Shown here piece by piece: positions 55,044 through 64,000 of a stretch of 64,000 nt of DNA. The DNA is from Dechloromonas sp. A34. Its GTDB lineage: Bacteria > Pseudomonadota > Gammaproteobacteria > Burkholderiales > Rhodocyclaceae. Position 1 is the first letter of the stretch, and every line of letters begins with the position of its first letter. Made by a program: the position numbers and the translations under genes. Where the stretch lies: contig NZ_CP102486.1 of NCBI RefSeq assembly GCF_026261605.1, positions 2,108,001 through 2,172,000 of the forward strand. The letters are read 5' to 3'. A model generated the notes under the pieces. The model worked only from the letters and a program-made list of their open reading frames with translations. It ran no database searches and was not told where the DNA came from.

Positions 55044-55742
55044 ATGCGCCCAGCCGACCGCCTGTTTCAGATCATCCTGCTGCTCCGCCATGGGCGGGTG
55101 GTAACCGCCGCCACCCTGGCCGAAATGCTCGAAGTCTCGGAGCGCACGATTTATCGCGATATCGCCGATCTGGTGAAATCCGGGGCGCCGATCGACGGCG
55201 AGGCCGGGGTCGGCTATCGCCTGCGGCGCGGCTATCAGGTGCCGCCGCTAATGTTTACCGGTGACGAGCTGGAAGCACTGGTGGTCGGCGCCAAGCTGGT
55301 TCAGGCCTGGGCCGACCCGGCGCTGGGCAAGGCCGCGGAACAGGCCATGGCGCGCATCGAGGCGGTCTTGCCGCGGGCGCTGGAACAACGGGTCAGTGCC
55401 AGCGGTCGGCGCTTTCTGGCGCTCGATTGCCTGCAGCCGGCACCGCTGCGCGAACCGATGGCGCTATTGCGCGACGGTATGGAAAGCGGCCGCAAAGTGC
55501 GGGTCGGCTACCGCCGGGGTGACGGCGAGTCATCGCAGCGCACGCTTTGGCCGCTCGGCCTGGTTTTCTGGGGGCATTGCTGGACGCTTGGCGCCTGGTG
55601 CGAACTGCGCCAGGCGTTCCGGACTTTCCGGGTCGATCGCATCAAGTCGGCCGAGGTGCTGGCCGAGACTTTCGACGACCGCCACGGCCACCTCTGGCGC
55701 GACTATCTGGCCAAGGCGCGCGAGGCCGAAGTTACGGGTTGA
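55044..55742 (+). CDS. YafY-like HTH/WYL domain transcriptional regulator
   Basis: 232 residues. N-terminal winged helix (LFQIILLLRHGRVVTAATLAEMLEVSERTIYRDIADL), then the WYL-domain region (KVRVGYRRGDGESSQRTLWPLGLVFWGHCWTLGAWCELRQAFRTFRVDRI). WYL regulators sense nucleotides or small ligands. Its 3' end overlaps the convergent rlmF gene by 11 bp. Confidence 0.88.
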   Translation: MRPADRLFQIILLLRHGRVVTAATLAEMLEVSERTIYRDIADLVKSGAPIDGEAGVGYRLRRGYQVPPLMFTGDELEALVVGAKLVQAWADPALGKAAEQAMARIEAVLPRALEQRVSASGRRFLALDCLQPAPLREPMALLRDGMESGRKVRVGYRRGDGESSQRTLWPLGLVFWGHCWTLGAWCELRQAFRTFRVDRIKSAEVLAETFDDRHGHLWRDYLAKAREAEVTG

Positions 55743-56742
55743 AGGGCGTCGGCTCGGCGCTCGGCTGCGCTGGGACGGCATCCGCCCAGCGTGCCTTGCG
55801 CCATTTTTCGCGGTCGCCGTTGCCGGTGAAGGTCCAGGCGACGAAGCGGCTCTGCTTCTGGCCCTGCGCCATCGGGATGATGCGCGAATCGACGACCTTG
55901 GCTTTTTTCAGCGCATCCTCGATGTGCACCAGGTTGTCGGCCTGCGAGACCAGGCTGGTGAACCACATCACCCGTTTCGGGATGCCGGCGCTCTGCTCGA
56001 TCATGTTCTTGACGAAGGCGCGCTCGCCGCCGTTGCACCACAGTTCGGTGCCGCCGCCGCCGAAATTCAGGCGGGGCTGGGCGGCGCTTTTCTGCGCGCC
56101 GGGCTTGCCCAGCTTGTTCCATTTGCGCTGGCTGACGGCGATGACGTCATCCGGCGAGTTGTGGAAGGGCGGGTTGCACATGCTGAGTTCGAAATTCTCA
56201 CCGGAACGCAGCAGGCCGACGAAGATGTTTTCCCACACCGGCTGGTGGCGCAGTTCGATGGCGGCCGCCGCCTCGGGGTTCTTGCCGAGGATCATCTGGG
56301 CGTTGTCGAGGGCGGCCTGGTCGATATCGACGCCGAGGAAACGCCAGCCGTATTCGGCATGGCCGATCAGCGGATAGACGCAGTTGGCGCCGACGCCGAC
56401 GTCGAGCACGCGGACGTTCGGGCCGGTCGGAATGACTTTCTTGTTGCAGGTGGCGAGCAGGTCGGCCAGGTGATGGATGTAGTCAGCCCGGCCCGGAATC
56501 GGCGGGCACAGGTAGCCGGCCGGAATCTCCCAGCCGCGCACGCCGTAATGCAGGGCGAGCAGCGCGCGGTTGAAGGCCTTGACGGCACCCGGGTTGGCAA
56601 AGTCGATGCTCGGCGTGCCCGCTTTGGTGGTGATGACGTATTTGACCAGGCCCGGTGCAACGGCAGTGAGGGCGGCAAAGTCGTAGCCGCTGGCGTTCTT
56701 GTTGCGTGGGTGCAGTCCGGGTTTCTGGGCGGGGGCGGTCAT
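55732..56742 (-). CDS. rlmF: 23S rRNA (adenine-1618-N6)-methyltransferase
   Basis: 336 residues. LHPRNKNASGYDFAAL start, VRVLDVGVGANCVYPLIGHAEYGW SAM motif, the N6-adenine signature NPPFHNSP, RKWNKLGKP and LNFGGGGTELWCNGGE are typical of RlmF. Methylates A1618 of 23S rRNA. A complete gene. Confidence 0.95.
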   Translation of the reverse strand: MTAPAQKPGLHPRNKNASGYDFAALTAVAPGLVKYVITTKAGTPSIDFANPGAVKAFNRALLALHYGVRGWEIPAGYLCPPIPGRADYIHHLADLLATCNKKVIPTGPNVRVLDVGVGANCVYPLIGHAEYGWRFLGVDIDQAALDNAQMILGKNPEAAAAIELRHQPVWENIFVGLLRSGENFELSMCNPPFHNSPDDVIAVSQRKWNKLGKPGAQKSAAQPRLNFGGGGTELWCNGGERAFVKNMIEQSAGIPKRVMWFTSLVSQADNLVHIEDALKKAKVVDSRIIPMAQGQKQSRFVAWTFTGNGDREKWRKARWADAVPAQPSAEPTPFNP

Positions 56743-56911
56743 GAGTATTCCGATTCTTTACAGGGGGCGGAGTATCCCACGGATTGATTGTTGCAAGCGC
56801 GACAAGCCGGTGTTTTGGCAAGTTATTGTTTCGATGCTGGTTTGTCCGGTTTTCGGCTCGGCACGGAATTCGCTCACTGGTGCTTATCGGTATCCAAAGG
56901 GAGTGGTAGCC

Positions 56912-58612
56912 ATGAAGCTGCAAATCGAACGCCCGCACATCGAGGCGATGCTGCCGGCCTTTCCGCGCCTGGAATTCGTCCGCGAGCAGTTGCGCTTCGG
57001 CAACAAGGTCGAACTGTCCTTCAACCAGTTGGAGGACGCCGAACTCGACTTCCTGCACGAGCGCTACATGACCGGCGATGCCGAACTGCGCGCCCGCGCC
57101 GCCCAGATGGCGACGCTGCGCCAGGCGATGCGCGCCGGTGGCAAGCGCTTCGAGCCGGAAGAACTGGAAATGGCGGTGCCGGCCATCGCACGCTATCTGG
57201 CCGAAGACGCGACGCGGGGTTGGGTCTTTTCCGCCTCGATCACCGGCAAGCCGCTGGCCTACGTGGTGACCCGGCTCGACTACACGCCGCCCTCGGAAGA
57301 GGAAACCGGCAAGATCTTCGTCGAGCTGAAAGCCAACGCCAGGGCGCGGATGGCGACGGCGGCCGTGCGCATCACCGGCCCCGACATCGCCGGTCGTAAT
57401 ATCGCCGAAATCTTCGCCGCCAAGGGCTTCGTCAAGGAAACGCCGGAGCTGCTGAAAAGTTACGACGAAATGGCTGAGCGCTATTTCGAGTGGCGCGCCC
57501 AGTACGGCGCCCAGTTCTCCGGCTCCGGCGTCGGCTATTTCGCCGAGAATCCGACGGCGACCCATCGCGATACCGACTATGCGCGCAAGGACGTCATCAT
57601 CCTGTCCTCGACCGGCAGCCCGGCGCGCCTGGTCAACGATGAGAGCATCCTCGGCGAGCGGGTGCTGGCGCTTGATGCCACCGGCGACATCATGGCCAAG
57701 TTCGTGCGTCGAGTGGCCCGCAATTCGCGGCTCTCGGGCAAGGAGGAAGCCGAGGTCGAAGAAACCCGGGATGCCCTGCCCAAGGGCTTGTTCACCGAAC
57801 TGCCGGTGCATTTCTACATCCTGATGTTCCACCTCGAACTGCATCACTACCTGTGGGTGCATGTCGATGACATGCAGCCCTACGCCTACCAGCCGGAGTT
57901 GAAAGACAAGCTGGTCCTGCCGCCGGAACAGACCGACCTCATCGACATCCTGACCGCCGAAATGGACGTCCTGATGGACGACATCGTCGCCGGCAAGTCG
58001 GGCGGCACGACGGTGCTTTGCGCCGGGCCGGCCGGGGTTGGCAAGACGCTGACCGCCGAGGTCTATTCGGAGATCATCAAGCGCCCGCTCTACCGGGTGC
58101 ATTCCGGCCAGCTCGGGCTCAATGTCGCGGCCATGGAGGTGGCGCTCAAGGAAGTGCTGACCCGCGCCCAGCGCTGGGGGGCGGTCATGCTGATCGACGA
58201 GGCCGACGTTTACATCAAGAAGCGCGACGACAACATCACGATGAACGCCGTGGTCGGCGTCTTCCTGCGCGTGCTGGAGTATTTCAACGGCCTGCTCTTC
58301 CTGACCACCAACCGCGTCGACGACATCGACGAAGCCATCGTTTCGCGCTGCATCGCGTTGATCAAGTTCCATCCGCCGGGGCGCGACGACCGCCAGCGGA
58401 TCTGGGGCGTGATGACCGAACAGTTCGGGCTGGCCATCGCACCGCCGCTGCTCGCCCAATTGCCGGACATCTTCCCGGAAGCGACCGGGCGCGACATCAA
58501 GGGCCTGGCCAAGCTGGTGGCCAAATATTGCAACCAGAAGCAGGTGCCGCCGACGGTCGAGGTCTTCCGCCGCTGCTCGGTGTTCCGCGGCATGGAACTG
58601 GCGGCCGCTTGA
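56912..58612 (+). CDS. AAA family ATPase with unclassified N-terminal domain
   Basis: 566 residues from ATG 56912, preceded by AAAGGGAG. The first ~340 residues are not recognised (an alpha-rich part and GYFAENPTATHRDTDYARKDVIIL...). A single C-terminal AAA module follows with Walker A GPAGVGKTLTAEVYSEI, Walker B AVMLIDEADVYI, sensor 1 LFLTTNRVDDID and arginine-finger candidates in EAIVSRCIALIKFHPPGRDDRQ. Probably a cytoplasmic remodelling ATPase; substrate unknown. Confidence 0.8.
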   Translation: MKLQIERPHIEAMLPAFPRLEFVREQLRFGNKVELSFNQLEDAELDFLHERYMTGDAELRARAAQMATLRQAMRAGGKRFEPEELEMAVPAIARYLAEDATRGWVFSASITGKPLAYVVTRLDYTPPSEEETGKIFVELKANARARMATAAVRITGPDIAGRNIAEIFAAKGFVKETPELLKSYDEMAERYFEWRAQYGAQFSGSGVGYFAENPTATHRDTDYARKDVIILSSTGSPARLVNDESILGERVLALDATGDIMAKFVRRVARNSRLSGKEEAEVEETRDALPKGLFTELPVHFYILMFHLELHHYLWVHVDDMQPYAYQPELKDKLVLPPEQTDLIDILTAEMDVLMDDIVAGKSGGTTVLCAGPAGVGKTLTAEVYSEIIKRPLYRVHSGQLGLNVAAMEVALKEVLTRAQRWGAVMLIDEADVYIKKRDDNITMNAVVGVFLRVLEYFNGLLFLTTNRVDDIDEAIVSRCIALIKFHPPGRDDRQRIWGVMTEQFGLAIAPPLLAQLPDIFPEATGRDIKGLAKLVAKYCNQKQVPPTVEVFRRCSVFRGMELAAA

Positions 58613-58645
58613 TATGATCGAACGCCCTCAGCAAAGGAGTTCCCG

Positions 58646-58951
58646 ATGTTTCTGGCCATGAATCGTTTCCGCATCGCCCTCGGCAAGGAGGACGCCTTCG
58701 TCGAGCACTGGCGCAATCGCAACAGCTACTTGCACGAGGTGCCGGGATTTATCAGCTTCAACCTGCTACGCGCCGAGCCCAACGAGGAATGCACACTGTT
58801 CGCCTCGCACACGGTCTGGGAGTCCGAACAGGCTTTCGCCGACTGGACGCAATCGGACGCCTTCCGCAAGGCGCACATGGCGGCCGGCCAGTCGCCTCGC
58901 GATTTCTACCTCGGGCCGCCGCAGCTCGAACTGTTTGAGGCGATTCTCTAG
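58646..58951 (+). CDS. Antibiotic biosynthesis monooxygenase (ABM) domain protein
   Basis: 101 residues. [44 protein letters not shown] and [23 protein letters not shown] are the ABM/IsdG-like dimeric beta-barrel pattern. The Asn in MNRFRI and the central His are placed like heme-binding residues of heme-degrading members, so a heme oxygenase-like role is possible (inference). AAAGGAG precedes the ATG; 33 bp after the AAA ATPase gene. Confidence 0.85.
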   Translation: MFLAMNRFRIALGKEDAFVEHWRNRNSYLHEVPGFISFNLLRAEPNEECTLFASHTVWESEQAFADWTQSDAFRKAHMAAGQSPRDFYLGPPQLELFEAIL

Positions 58952-59406
58952 GCGGCCGGTTTGGCGTGCTTGGCCAGAAAGCGGTCGAGCGCGTTGCCGA
59001 AAGCCTGGCGGTCGGCCTGACCGAGGGTGGCCGGGCCGCCGGTATCGATGCCGGCATTGCGCAGCCCTTCCATGAAGTTGCGCATGGTCAGCCGTTCCTG
59101 GATGTTGGCCGTGGTGTACAACTCGCCGCGCGGATTCAGGGCATGGGCGGCGCGCTCGATGACGTGGGAGGCGAGCGGGATGTCGGCGGTGATCACGAGA
59201 TCTCCGGGCGCCAGCTGGTCGACGATGTGGCGGTCGGCCACATCGGAACCGGCCGGCACCTGGATGGCGCGGATGTAACGCGAGGGCGGCGTGCGCAGCA
59301 TCTTGTTGGCGACCAGGACGGTCGGTATCTGCAGGCGCTCGGCGGCGCGAAAGATGATTTCCTTGATGACGCCCGGGCAGGCGTCGGCATCGACCCAGAT
59401 TTGCAT
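58948..59406 (-). CDS. YaiI/YqxD family protein (DUF188)
   Basis: 152 residues from ATG 59406. [63 protein letters not shown] and [24 protein letters not shown] are the hallmark segments of DUF188, a PIN-like nuclease fold. Function unproven. Its end overlaps the convergent ABM gene by 4 bp. Confidence 0.95.
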   Translation of the reverse strand: MQIWVDADACPGVIKEIIFRAAERLQIPTVLVANKMLRTPPSRYIRAIQVPAGSDVADRHIVDQLAPGDLVITADIPLASHVIERAAHALNPRGELYTTANIQERLTMRNFMEGLRNAGIDTGGPATLGQADRQAFGNALDRFLAKHAKPAA

Positions 59407-59414
59407 TGCGCTTC

Positions 59415-60575
59415 CTAGTGTTCCTTGCCGTCTATTCGCGGCTGGCAAAGTATCGGAATATACCGCCAGCCGAGGATGCCGAAGCCGGCCAGCCAGCAGA
59501 CGGCGGTCAATTCGATCCAGCGCAGGTAGGCGTTCGGGAAGAACTGCGGCAGCACGACACGCAGCATCAGGGCGCCTAGCATGATGTAGAGCACGGCCCG
59601 GTCGAGTCCGTCGAACACCACCTTGCGCCCGGTGTGGCCCTTGCTGATGCGGATGATCATGGCCGGGATGACCGAGCCCATGGCGCCTAGCGTGAACAGG
59701 TGCACCGAGACCGAGCCGATCCAGACGAACTGCACGACATGACCGAGCGCCTCGATCAGCAGTTGACCGACGATGACGAGGTAGCCGATGTACATGATGC
59801 CGATGTCGATCCGGCGCAGCGCGAGATGCGGCTTCCAGAACGCGAAGCGGATGAGCAGTAGTAGCGCGAGGGCCATGGCGAGGGCGGCGGTCAGCCAGCG
59901 GGGCAGGAAGAATTCGCCGACCAGGAGCAGGCCGAGCAGCTTGATCGGCATGTCCAGCTTGGGCTGGCGCAGGATCGTCGCCTGGAAGGCGGCTTTCATG
60001 AAGCCGGTGAGTGTGCGTTCGAGCATGACCAGGAAGGCCAGGCGGAAGAGGCCGATGGTCATGCCGTAGCCGGCCGGGAAGTTGTCGCCGTAGAGCATCA
60101 GGTATTTGGCGAACAGGAAAGCGGGCAGCATGACCAGGAAGAAGGCGTTGTCGCGGTAGCTGTCACGGTCGCGGTGGCGGATCAGCGTCCACAGCAGCAG
60201 GGCGACGATGCTGCCGAGAAAGAGGTTGTTGGCGAGCACGGCGAGCGGCAGCGGCCAATTTCCGCCGAAGCTCATGCCGATCCGTTCGGCGATCCAGGCG
60301 GCGGCCAGCAGCATCAGGGCCGGGCCGTGATAGCCGCGGATGTTGACCCAGTTCTTGGTCGAGGTCAGCAGGAAGCCGCCGAGTACCGCCCAGCCGAAGC
60401 CGAAGAACATCTCGTGGGCGTGCCATTGCACGGAGGTGAACGGTGCGGCGGGGGCCGGCAGAACGCCGCTGAAGATCAAGGCCCAGGCGATGGGCAGGAT
60501 CATGCCGGCGAGGCAGGCCAGGGAGAAGAAGGGACGAAAGCCGACCAGCCAGAGGGGGTGGGTCGAAAGCGGCAT
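59415..60575 (-). CDS. nnrS: NnrS family membrane protein
   Basis: 386 residues from ATG 60575. About 11-12 hydrophobic helices with the NnrS motifs: [50 protein letters not shown]-like stretches and [26 protein letters not shown]. NnrS is a heme- and copper-containing inner-membrane protein linked to nitric-oxide stress and denitrification. Lies 8 bp from the YaiI gene downstream. Confidence 0.92.
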   Translation of the reverse strand: MPLSTHPLWLVGFRPFFSLACLAGMILPIAWALIFSGVLPAPAAPFTSVQWHAHEMFFGFGWAVLGGFLLTSTKNWVNIRGYHGPALMLLAAAWIAERIGMSFGGNWPLPLAVLANNLFLGSIVALLLWTLIRHRDRDSYRDNAFFLVMLPAFLFAKYLMLYGDNFPAGYGMTIGLFRLAFLVMLERTLTGFMKAAFQATILRQPKLDMPIKLLGLLLVGEFFLPRWLTAALAMALALLLLIRFAFWKPHLALRRIDIGIMYIGYLVIVGQLLIEALGHVVQFVWIGSVSVHLFTLGAMGSVIPAMIIRISKGHTGRKVVFDGLDRAVLYIMLGALMLRVVLPQFFPNAYLRWIELTAVCWLAGFGILGWRYIPILCQPRIDGKEH

Positions 60576-60753
60576 GGCGAACCTTTCCGGTATGGTGGTG
60601 TTCAAACGAGTAATTCTAGCCACGCAAGTCGTGGTCAGCCTTGATTTATCCGGGGTCGAGCAAGCGTGAACGGCAACATTCGCGTAAAATTCTGCCCTTG
60701 GTCATAGCCGTGATTGCGCAATCCGGGCCTGACTACTTTCCTGAAGGATGAAG

Positions 60754-62004
60754 ATGAAGCGTGTGGATGACTTCCGCTTGCGGCTTGGCAAGCATGAACT
60801 TGTGCCGATCATGATCGGCGGCATGGGTGTTGATATTTCGACCGCCGATCTGGCTCTTGAGGCTGCCCGTCTGGGTGGTGTCGGCCACATATCCGACGCG
60901 ATGATCAAGACCGTTTCCGACCGCCGCTACGATACCAAGTTCGTCAAGGAAAAGCTGGCGATCTACAAGTACAACGTCCACAACGAAGACAAGTCCGACG
61001 TCAAGTTCGACCTCGGCAAGCTGGTCGAGGCAACCCGCCTGCATGTTCAGGGCACCATGGAGCGCAAGCGGGGTTCCGGCCTGGTCTTCATCAACTGCAT
61101 GGAAAAGCTGACCATGAACGCGCCGAAAGAGACGCTCAAGGTCCGCATGAACGCCGCCCTCGACGCCGGCATCGACGGCATCACGCTGGCCGCTGGCCTG
61201 CACCTCGGCTCTTTCGCGTTGATCGAGGATCATCCGCGTTTCCGCGATGCCAAGCTCGGCATCATCGTCTCTTCGCTGCGCGCCCTGCAACTGTTCCTGA
61301 AGAAGAGCGCCCGCACCAACCGGATGCCCGACTACATCGTGGTCGAAGGCCCGTTGGCCGGCGGTCACCTCGGCTTCGGCATGGACTGGGCGCAATACGA
61401 TCTGGCGACCATCGTCGCCGAGGTCATCCAGTACCTGAAGGACGAGCATCTCGATATCCCGGTGATTCCGGCCGGCGGCATCTTCACCGGCAGCGATGCC
61501 GCGGCTTTCCTTGAACAAGGTGCGGCTGGCGTCCAGGTTGCCACCCGCTTCACCGTCGCCAAGGAGTGCGGCCTGCCCGAGAAGGTCCAGCAGGAATACT
61601 TCAAGGCCAGCGAAGACGATATCGAGGTCAACCAGATTTCCCCGACCGGCTACCCGATGCGCATGCTCAAGGCCAGCCCGGCGATCGGCGACGGCATCCG
61701 TCCGAACTGCGAGGCCTACGGCTACCTGCTCGACGCCAACGGTAAGTGTGCCTACGTCACGGCCTACAACCGCGAAGTCGCCACTCATCCCGGGGCGCGC
61801 AAGGTGTCAGTGATGGACAAGACCTGTCTCTGTACCCACATGCGCAATTTCGACCTGTGGACCTGCGGGCAACTGACCTACCGCCTGAAAGACACGACCT
61901 ATCGTCTGGCCGATGGCAGCTATCAGATCCTGTCGGCCGAGCACATTTTCAAGGATTACCAGTTCAGCACCGACCACAAGGTCGCCCTGCCGGAACAAGC
62001 CTGA
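60754..62004 (+). CDS. Nitronate monooxygenase (2-nitropropane dioxygenase family)
   Basis: 416 residues. The second ATG (60754) is chosen because GAAGG at 60743-60747 is correctly spaced for it and not for 60748. An FMN TIM barrel: LVPIMIGGMGVDIS, DGITLAAGLHLG, DYIVVEGPLAGGHLGFG (with the family His), IPVIPAGGIFTGSDAAAFLEQGAAGVQVATRF. The C-terminal extension with four Cys in DKTCLCTHMRNFDLWTCGQL is unlike classic NMO and may bind a cofactor. Oxidises nitronates or a related substrate. Confidence 0.87.
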   Translation: MKRVDDFRLRLGKHELVPIMIGGMGVDISTADLALEAARLGGVGHISDAMIKTVSDRRYDTKFVKEKLAIYKYNVHNEDKSDVKFDLGKLVEATRLHVQGTMERKRGSGLVFINCMEKLTMNAPKETLKVRMNAALDAGIDGITLAAGLHLGSFALIEDHPRFRDAKLGIIVSSLRALQLFLKKSARTNRMPDYIVVEGPLAGGHLGFGMDWAQYDLATIVAEVIQYLKDEHLDIPVIPAGGIFTGSDAAAFLEQGAAGVQVATRFTVAKECGLPEKVQQEYFKASEDDIEVNQISPTGYPMRMLKASPAIGDGIRPNCEAYGYLLDANGKCAYVTAYNREVATHPGARKVSVMDKTCLCTHMRNFDLWTCGQLTYRLKDTTYRLADGSYQILSAEHIFKDYQFSTDHKVALPEQA

Positions 62005-62025
62005 TCATTGACGGTTCGCCCCTGA

Positions 62026-62057
62026 AAAACCCGGCCTCATCGACGTCGGGTTTTTTT
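62026..62057 (+). terminator. Intrinsic terminator after the nitronate monooxygenase gene
   Basis: AAAACCCGGC pairs with GTCGGGTTTT (one G-T wobble) over a 12-base loop, ending in eight T residues (62050-62057). Confidence 0.85.
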
Positions 62058-62065
62058 CTTCGAAC

Positions 62066-63304
62066 ATGACCAAACTACTGACAGCCCCATCGGGAAAGCG
62101 CGCAATTCGACAGAGCATCGCCTACGGTGTCCGGCTGCTTGCCGTTCTGGGCTTGATGTTTTCGTCGCTGGCGATAGCCGAGCCGGATCCGGTATTCACG
62201 GTCCGTGGTTTCGGGACGCTGGGCGCGGCGCGCACAACCAGCGAAAATGTCGAGTTTGTCCGCGATATCTCGCAGCCGCGCGGGGCGCGGAGCAAGTGGG
62301 ATGGACGGACCGACAGCGTGCTCGGCCTGCAGGCCAACTGGCGCATTGATCCGCAGCTCGAAGCCGTGGTCCAGGGGGTTAGTCGTTATCGCTACGACCG
62401 GACGTTCACCCCGGAAATCGCCTGGGCCTACCTCAAGTATGATCCGACGCCAGCGTTGAGCCTGCGCGGCGGGCGCCTGGGAACAGAGTTCTTCATGCTG
62501 GCCGATTCCCGGCTGGTCGGCTATTCCTACCTGACCGTCAGGCCACCCGGCGATTTCTTCTGGTATCTGCCGTTCTACAGCATCGATGGCGCTGACGCCA
62601 TGCTGACCCTGCCCTTGGGTGAGCACGTGTTGCGCGGCAAGGTTTTCTACGGGATTTCCGATGGCAACATCCCGTTGGCCGACCGCCAATGGAAAATCGA
62701 CGGCTCGCCGCTGATGGGGGCCTATCTTGAGTATCAACACGATGCCTGGCTGATGCGCCTGAGCTACGCCAACATTAAATTCCACAACAGCCTGCCGATT
62801 GTGGAAAATTTCAACTCCATTCCGTCCTTCCTGCTGTCGCCGGCGGCGGTGCAGGCTTCGCTCGATTACCTGGAAACGGCCGATACCCGTAGCCACTATT
62901 ATTCGCTGGGCCTGGTCTATGACCGCGGCCCCTGGCAGTTGCAATTCATGCTGAACCGTGTCGATCAGGGCAGCAACGCTTTCCAGAGTTCTAATGGCGG
63001 CTATCTGCTGGCTGGCTACCGGATCGGGCCGGTGACGCCGTTCTTCGGGTATTCCTGGGTCGATTCCGACCGCCGCGGCAATACGATGAATTTCGCCGTC
63101 GCCCGGGTGATGGCTGATTCCCGGGCTGAGCAGCATACGACCCTGGCCGGCCTGCGCTGGGATGTGCTCCGGAACATTGCGCTCAAGGCTCAGTGGGACG
63201 GCATTCGCGGCGATTCCAGCTCGATCTTCCCCTACCGCCGCGAGCTGGCGGGATGGGACGGCAAGCTCGATGTCTTTTCGCTGACCCTGGATTTTGTCTT
63301 CTAA
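62066..63304 (+). CDS. Putative outer-membrane beta-barrel (porin-like) protein
   Basis: 412 residues with an N-terminal signal (GVRLLAVLGLMFSSLAIAE). Alternating aromatic/hydrophobic strands throughout (FTVRGFGTLGAART, LSLRGGRLGTEFFML, HYYSLGLVYDRGPWQLQFML, GYRIGPVTPFFGYSWV) and a C-terminal Phe (LTLDFVF) indicate an outer-membrane barrel. Immediately followed after 3 bp by a small phosphate-binding-like protein. Substrate unknown. Confidence 0.75.
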   Translation: MTKLLTAPSGKRAIRQSIAYGVRLLAVLGLMFSSLAIAEPDPVFTVRGFGTLGAARTTSENVEFVRDISQPRGARSKWDGRTDSVLGLQANWRIDPQLEAVVQGVSRYRYDRTFTPEIAWAYLKYDPTPALSLRGGRLGTEFFMLADSRLVGYSYLTVRPPGDFFWYLPFYSIDGADAMLTLPLGEHVLRGKVFYGISDGNIPLADRQWKIDGSPLMGAYLEYQHDAWLMRLSYANIKFHNSLPIVENFNSIPSFLLSPAAVQASLDYLETADTRSHYYSLGLVYDRGPWQLQFMLNRVDQGSNAFQSSNGGYLLAGYRIGPVTPFFGYSWVDSDRRGNTMNFAVARVMADSRAEQHTTLAGLRWDVLRNIALKAQWDGIRGDSSSIFPYRRELAGWDGKLDVFSLTLDFVF

Positions 63305-63307
63305 GCC

Positions 63308-63745
63308 ATGATCCGGCGCCTGCTTCGACTCCTTCTTACCAGTAGCTGCATCTTCTGGCTGACTGCCGGCGATGCCCTGGCCGAGCTGGTCGTGGTCGTC
63401 AATGCCCGTTGCGGCGTTGCGGTGATGACGCGCAACGAGGTCGTGAACATCTTCTTCGGGCGCTATCGTCAGTTCTTCAATGGCCGCGAAGCGCAGCCGG
63501 TCGATCTGGTCGATGCCCATCCGGATCGCGCCCGTTTCTATCGCGGGCTGGTCGGCAAGGACTTGTCCGAGGTCAATGCCTACTGGTCGCGCCAGGTCTT
63601 CTCTGGTCGAATGCAGCCACCGCAAAAGGTCGCGACGCCGGACGAGGCACTGAAGTCGGTGGTGAGCAATCCCTGCGGTATCGGCTTTGTCGAACTGGCC
63701 AAGGCGGATGCCCGGGTGCGCGTGGTTTACGAATTGGCTCCCTGA
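63308..63745 (+). CDS. Small PstS-like (PBP-like) periplasmic protein
   Basis: 145 residues with a signal peptide (LLRLLLTSSCIFWLTAGDALA). VVVVNARCGVAVMTRNEVVNIFFGRYRQFFNG, ALKSVVSNPCGIGFVELAKAD match the small PBP-like-2 family, less than half the size of PstS. Such proteins are often near sensor kinases or porins and their ligand is unknown. Co-transcribed with the porin-like gene. Confidence 0.78.
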   Translation: MIRRLLRLLLTSSCIFWLTAGDALAELVVVVNARCGVAVMTRNEVVNIFFGRYRQFFNGREAQPVDLVDAHPDRARFYRGLVGKDLSEVNAYWSRQVFSGRMQPPQKVATPDEALKSVVSNPCGIGFVELAKADARVRVVYELAP

Positions 63746-63757
63746 GGCGGCTGTCGA

Positions 63758-63838
63758 GTGGGTAGCTTGAACCTTGAACTGCTGGGCATGGTCATCATCT
63801 TTGTGGCCATTGCGGTGATTGTCATCAGATCAAAATAG
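63758..63838 (+). CDS. Possible 26-residue membrane microprotein
   Basis: A GTG-started frame of 26 codons encodes a single hydrophobic span (LELLGMVIIFVAIAVIVI) ending RSK, 12 bp after the preceding stop and before a clear RBS for the next gene. The size and the single helix are typical of small membrane proteins, but no ribosome binding site is obvious. It may be spurious. Confidence 0.25.
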   Translation: MGSLNLELLGMVIIFVAIAVIVIRSK

Positions 63839-63913
63839 TGACGGCGTAAGCTGTGTTTTATTTGCCGAATTTGTCACAATGGACTCACTCATTAAACAAC
63901 AAAGGAGACAAAT

Positions 63914-64000
63914 ATGACTCGAAGAATGATCAGCGACATTCTCGTCGGGCGCCCACTGTTCACTGCCGGCAAGGAGACCACGGTGCGGGCTGCTTCGCGC
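63914..64000 (+). CDS. Start of a CBS-domain-like protein, cut by window end
   Basis: ATG 63914 is preceded by AAAGGAG. The 29 visible residues (MTRRMISDILVGRPLFTAGK then ETTVRAASR) resemble the opening of a CBS domain (VRDIL...TVREAA pattern). CBS pairs bind adenosyl ligands. The rest of the gene lies beyond the window. Confidence 0.55.
   Translation, partial: MTRRMISDILVGRPLFTAGKETTVRAASR

Noticed and set aside
1..64000. tRNA, rRNA, CRISPR arrays and insertion sequences
   Set aside because: Intergenic regions were read for cloverleaf ends, spaced repeats and terminal inverted repeats; none was found.

Overview
The window is GC-rich, gene-dense bacterial chromosome. AcnB-type aconitase, NnrS, YidB, a c4-like diheme cytochrome, RlmF, an ECF42-type sigma factor with YCII genes and a long exopolysaccharide (EPS) operon together point to a betaproteobacterium, plausibly Rhodocyclales (Dechloromonas/Azonexus/Zoogloea-like). 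That placement is inferred from gene content. No rRNA, tRNA, CRISPR array, insertion sequence or prophage was seen.

Layout. (1) 1-14509, + strand: one tightly coupled EPS operon, entered mid-gene. It holds two GT2 glycosyltransferases, a secreted GH16 glycanase, a pyruvyl transferase, a Wzx-like flippase, a DUF707 protein, a WcaJ-type initiating transferase, and then an acylation module (MBOAT, SGNH-like, ACP, MaoC, SDR, FkbH). Facing it at 14598-16643 is a Wzz-like co-polymerase with a degenerate tyrosine-recombinase domain on its cytoplasmic tail. (2) 17-29 kb: chemoreceptor plus PstS-like binding protein, MsbA-related ABC exporter, small envelope proteins, cytochrome c, a damaged MscS channel, a LysR/tartrate-type dehydrogenase pair, and TauE/SafE, TrmB-like and YkgJ genes. 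(3) 29-36 kb, - strand: TonB receptor, periplasmic binding protein and a 1344-residue HK-REC-HPt-REC-GGDEF-EAL sensor. (4) 36-43 kb: a ThDP enzyme followed by two citrate-synthase-like proteins that lack the canonical catalytic residues, divergent from acnB. (5) 43-52 kb: DoxX, beta-helix and MBL proteins, the ECF42/YCII/VOC stress operon, pirin and NmrA genes, and a divergent LysR. (6) 53-64 kb: psd, rlmF, an AAA ATPase, nnrS, nitronate monooxygenase, and a porin with a small binding protein, ending in a gene that may encode a CBS protein.

How the genes fit together. The EPS operon contains lipid-linked repeat-unit initiation, elongation, flipping, pyruvylation and cutting, plus what looks like a dedicated route for making an ACP-bound acyl group and placing it on the polymer. 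The opposing Wzz-like protein would set chain length. The TonB/binding-protein/c-di-GMP sensor operon could tie a nutrient signal to biofilm behaviour, which would match the EPS locus.

Caution: five otherwise well-conserved genes (GH16, mscS, lysR, tartrate-type dehydrogenase, ThDP enzyme) each show what looks like one missing base, four of them in G or C runs. Base-calling error is therefore at least as likely as real gene decay. All family assignments were made by eye from the sequence.
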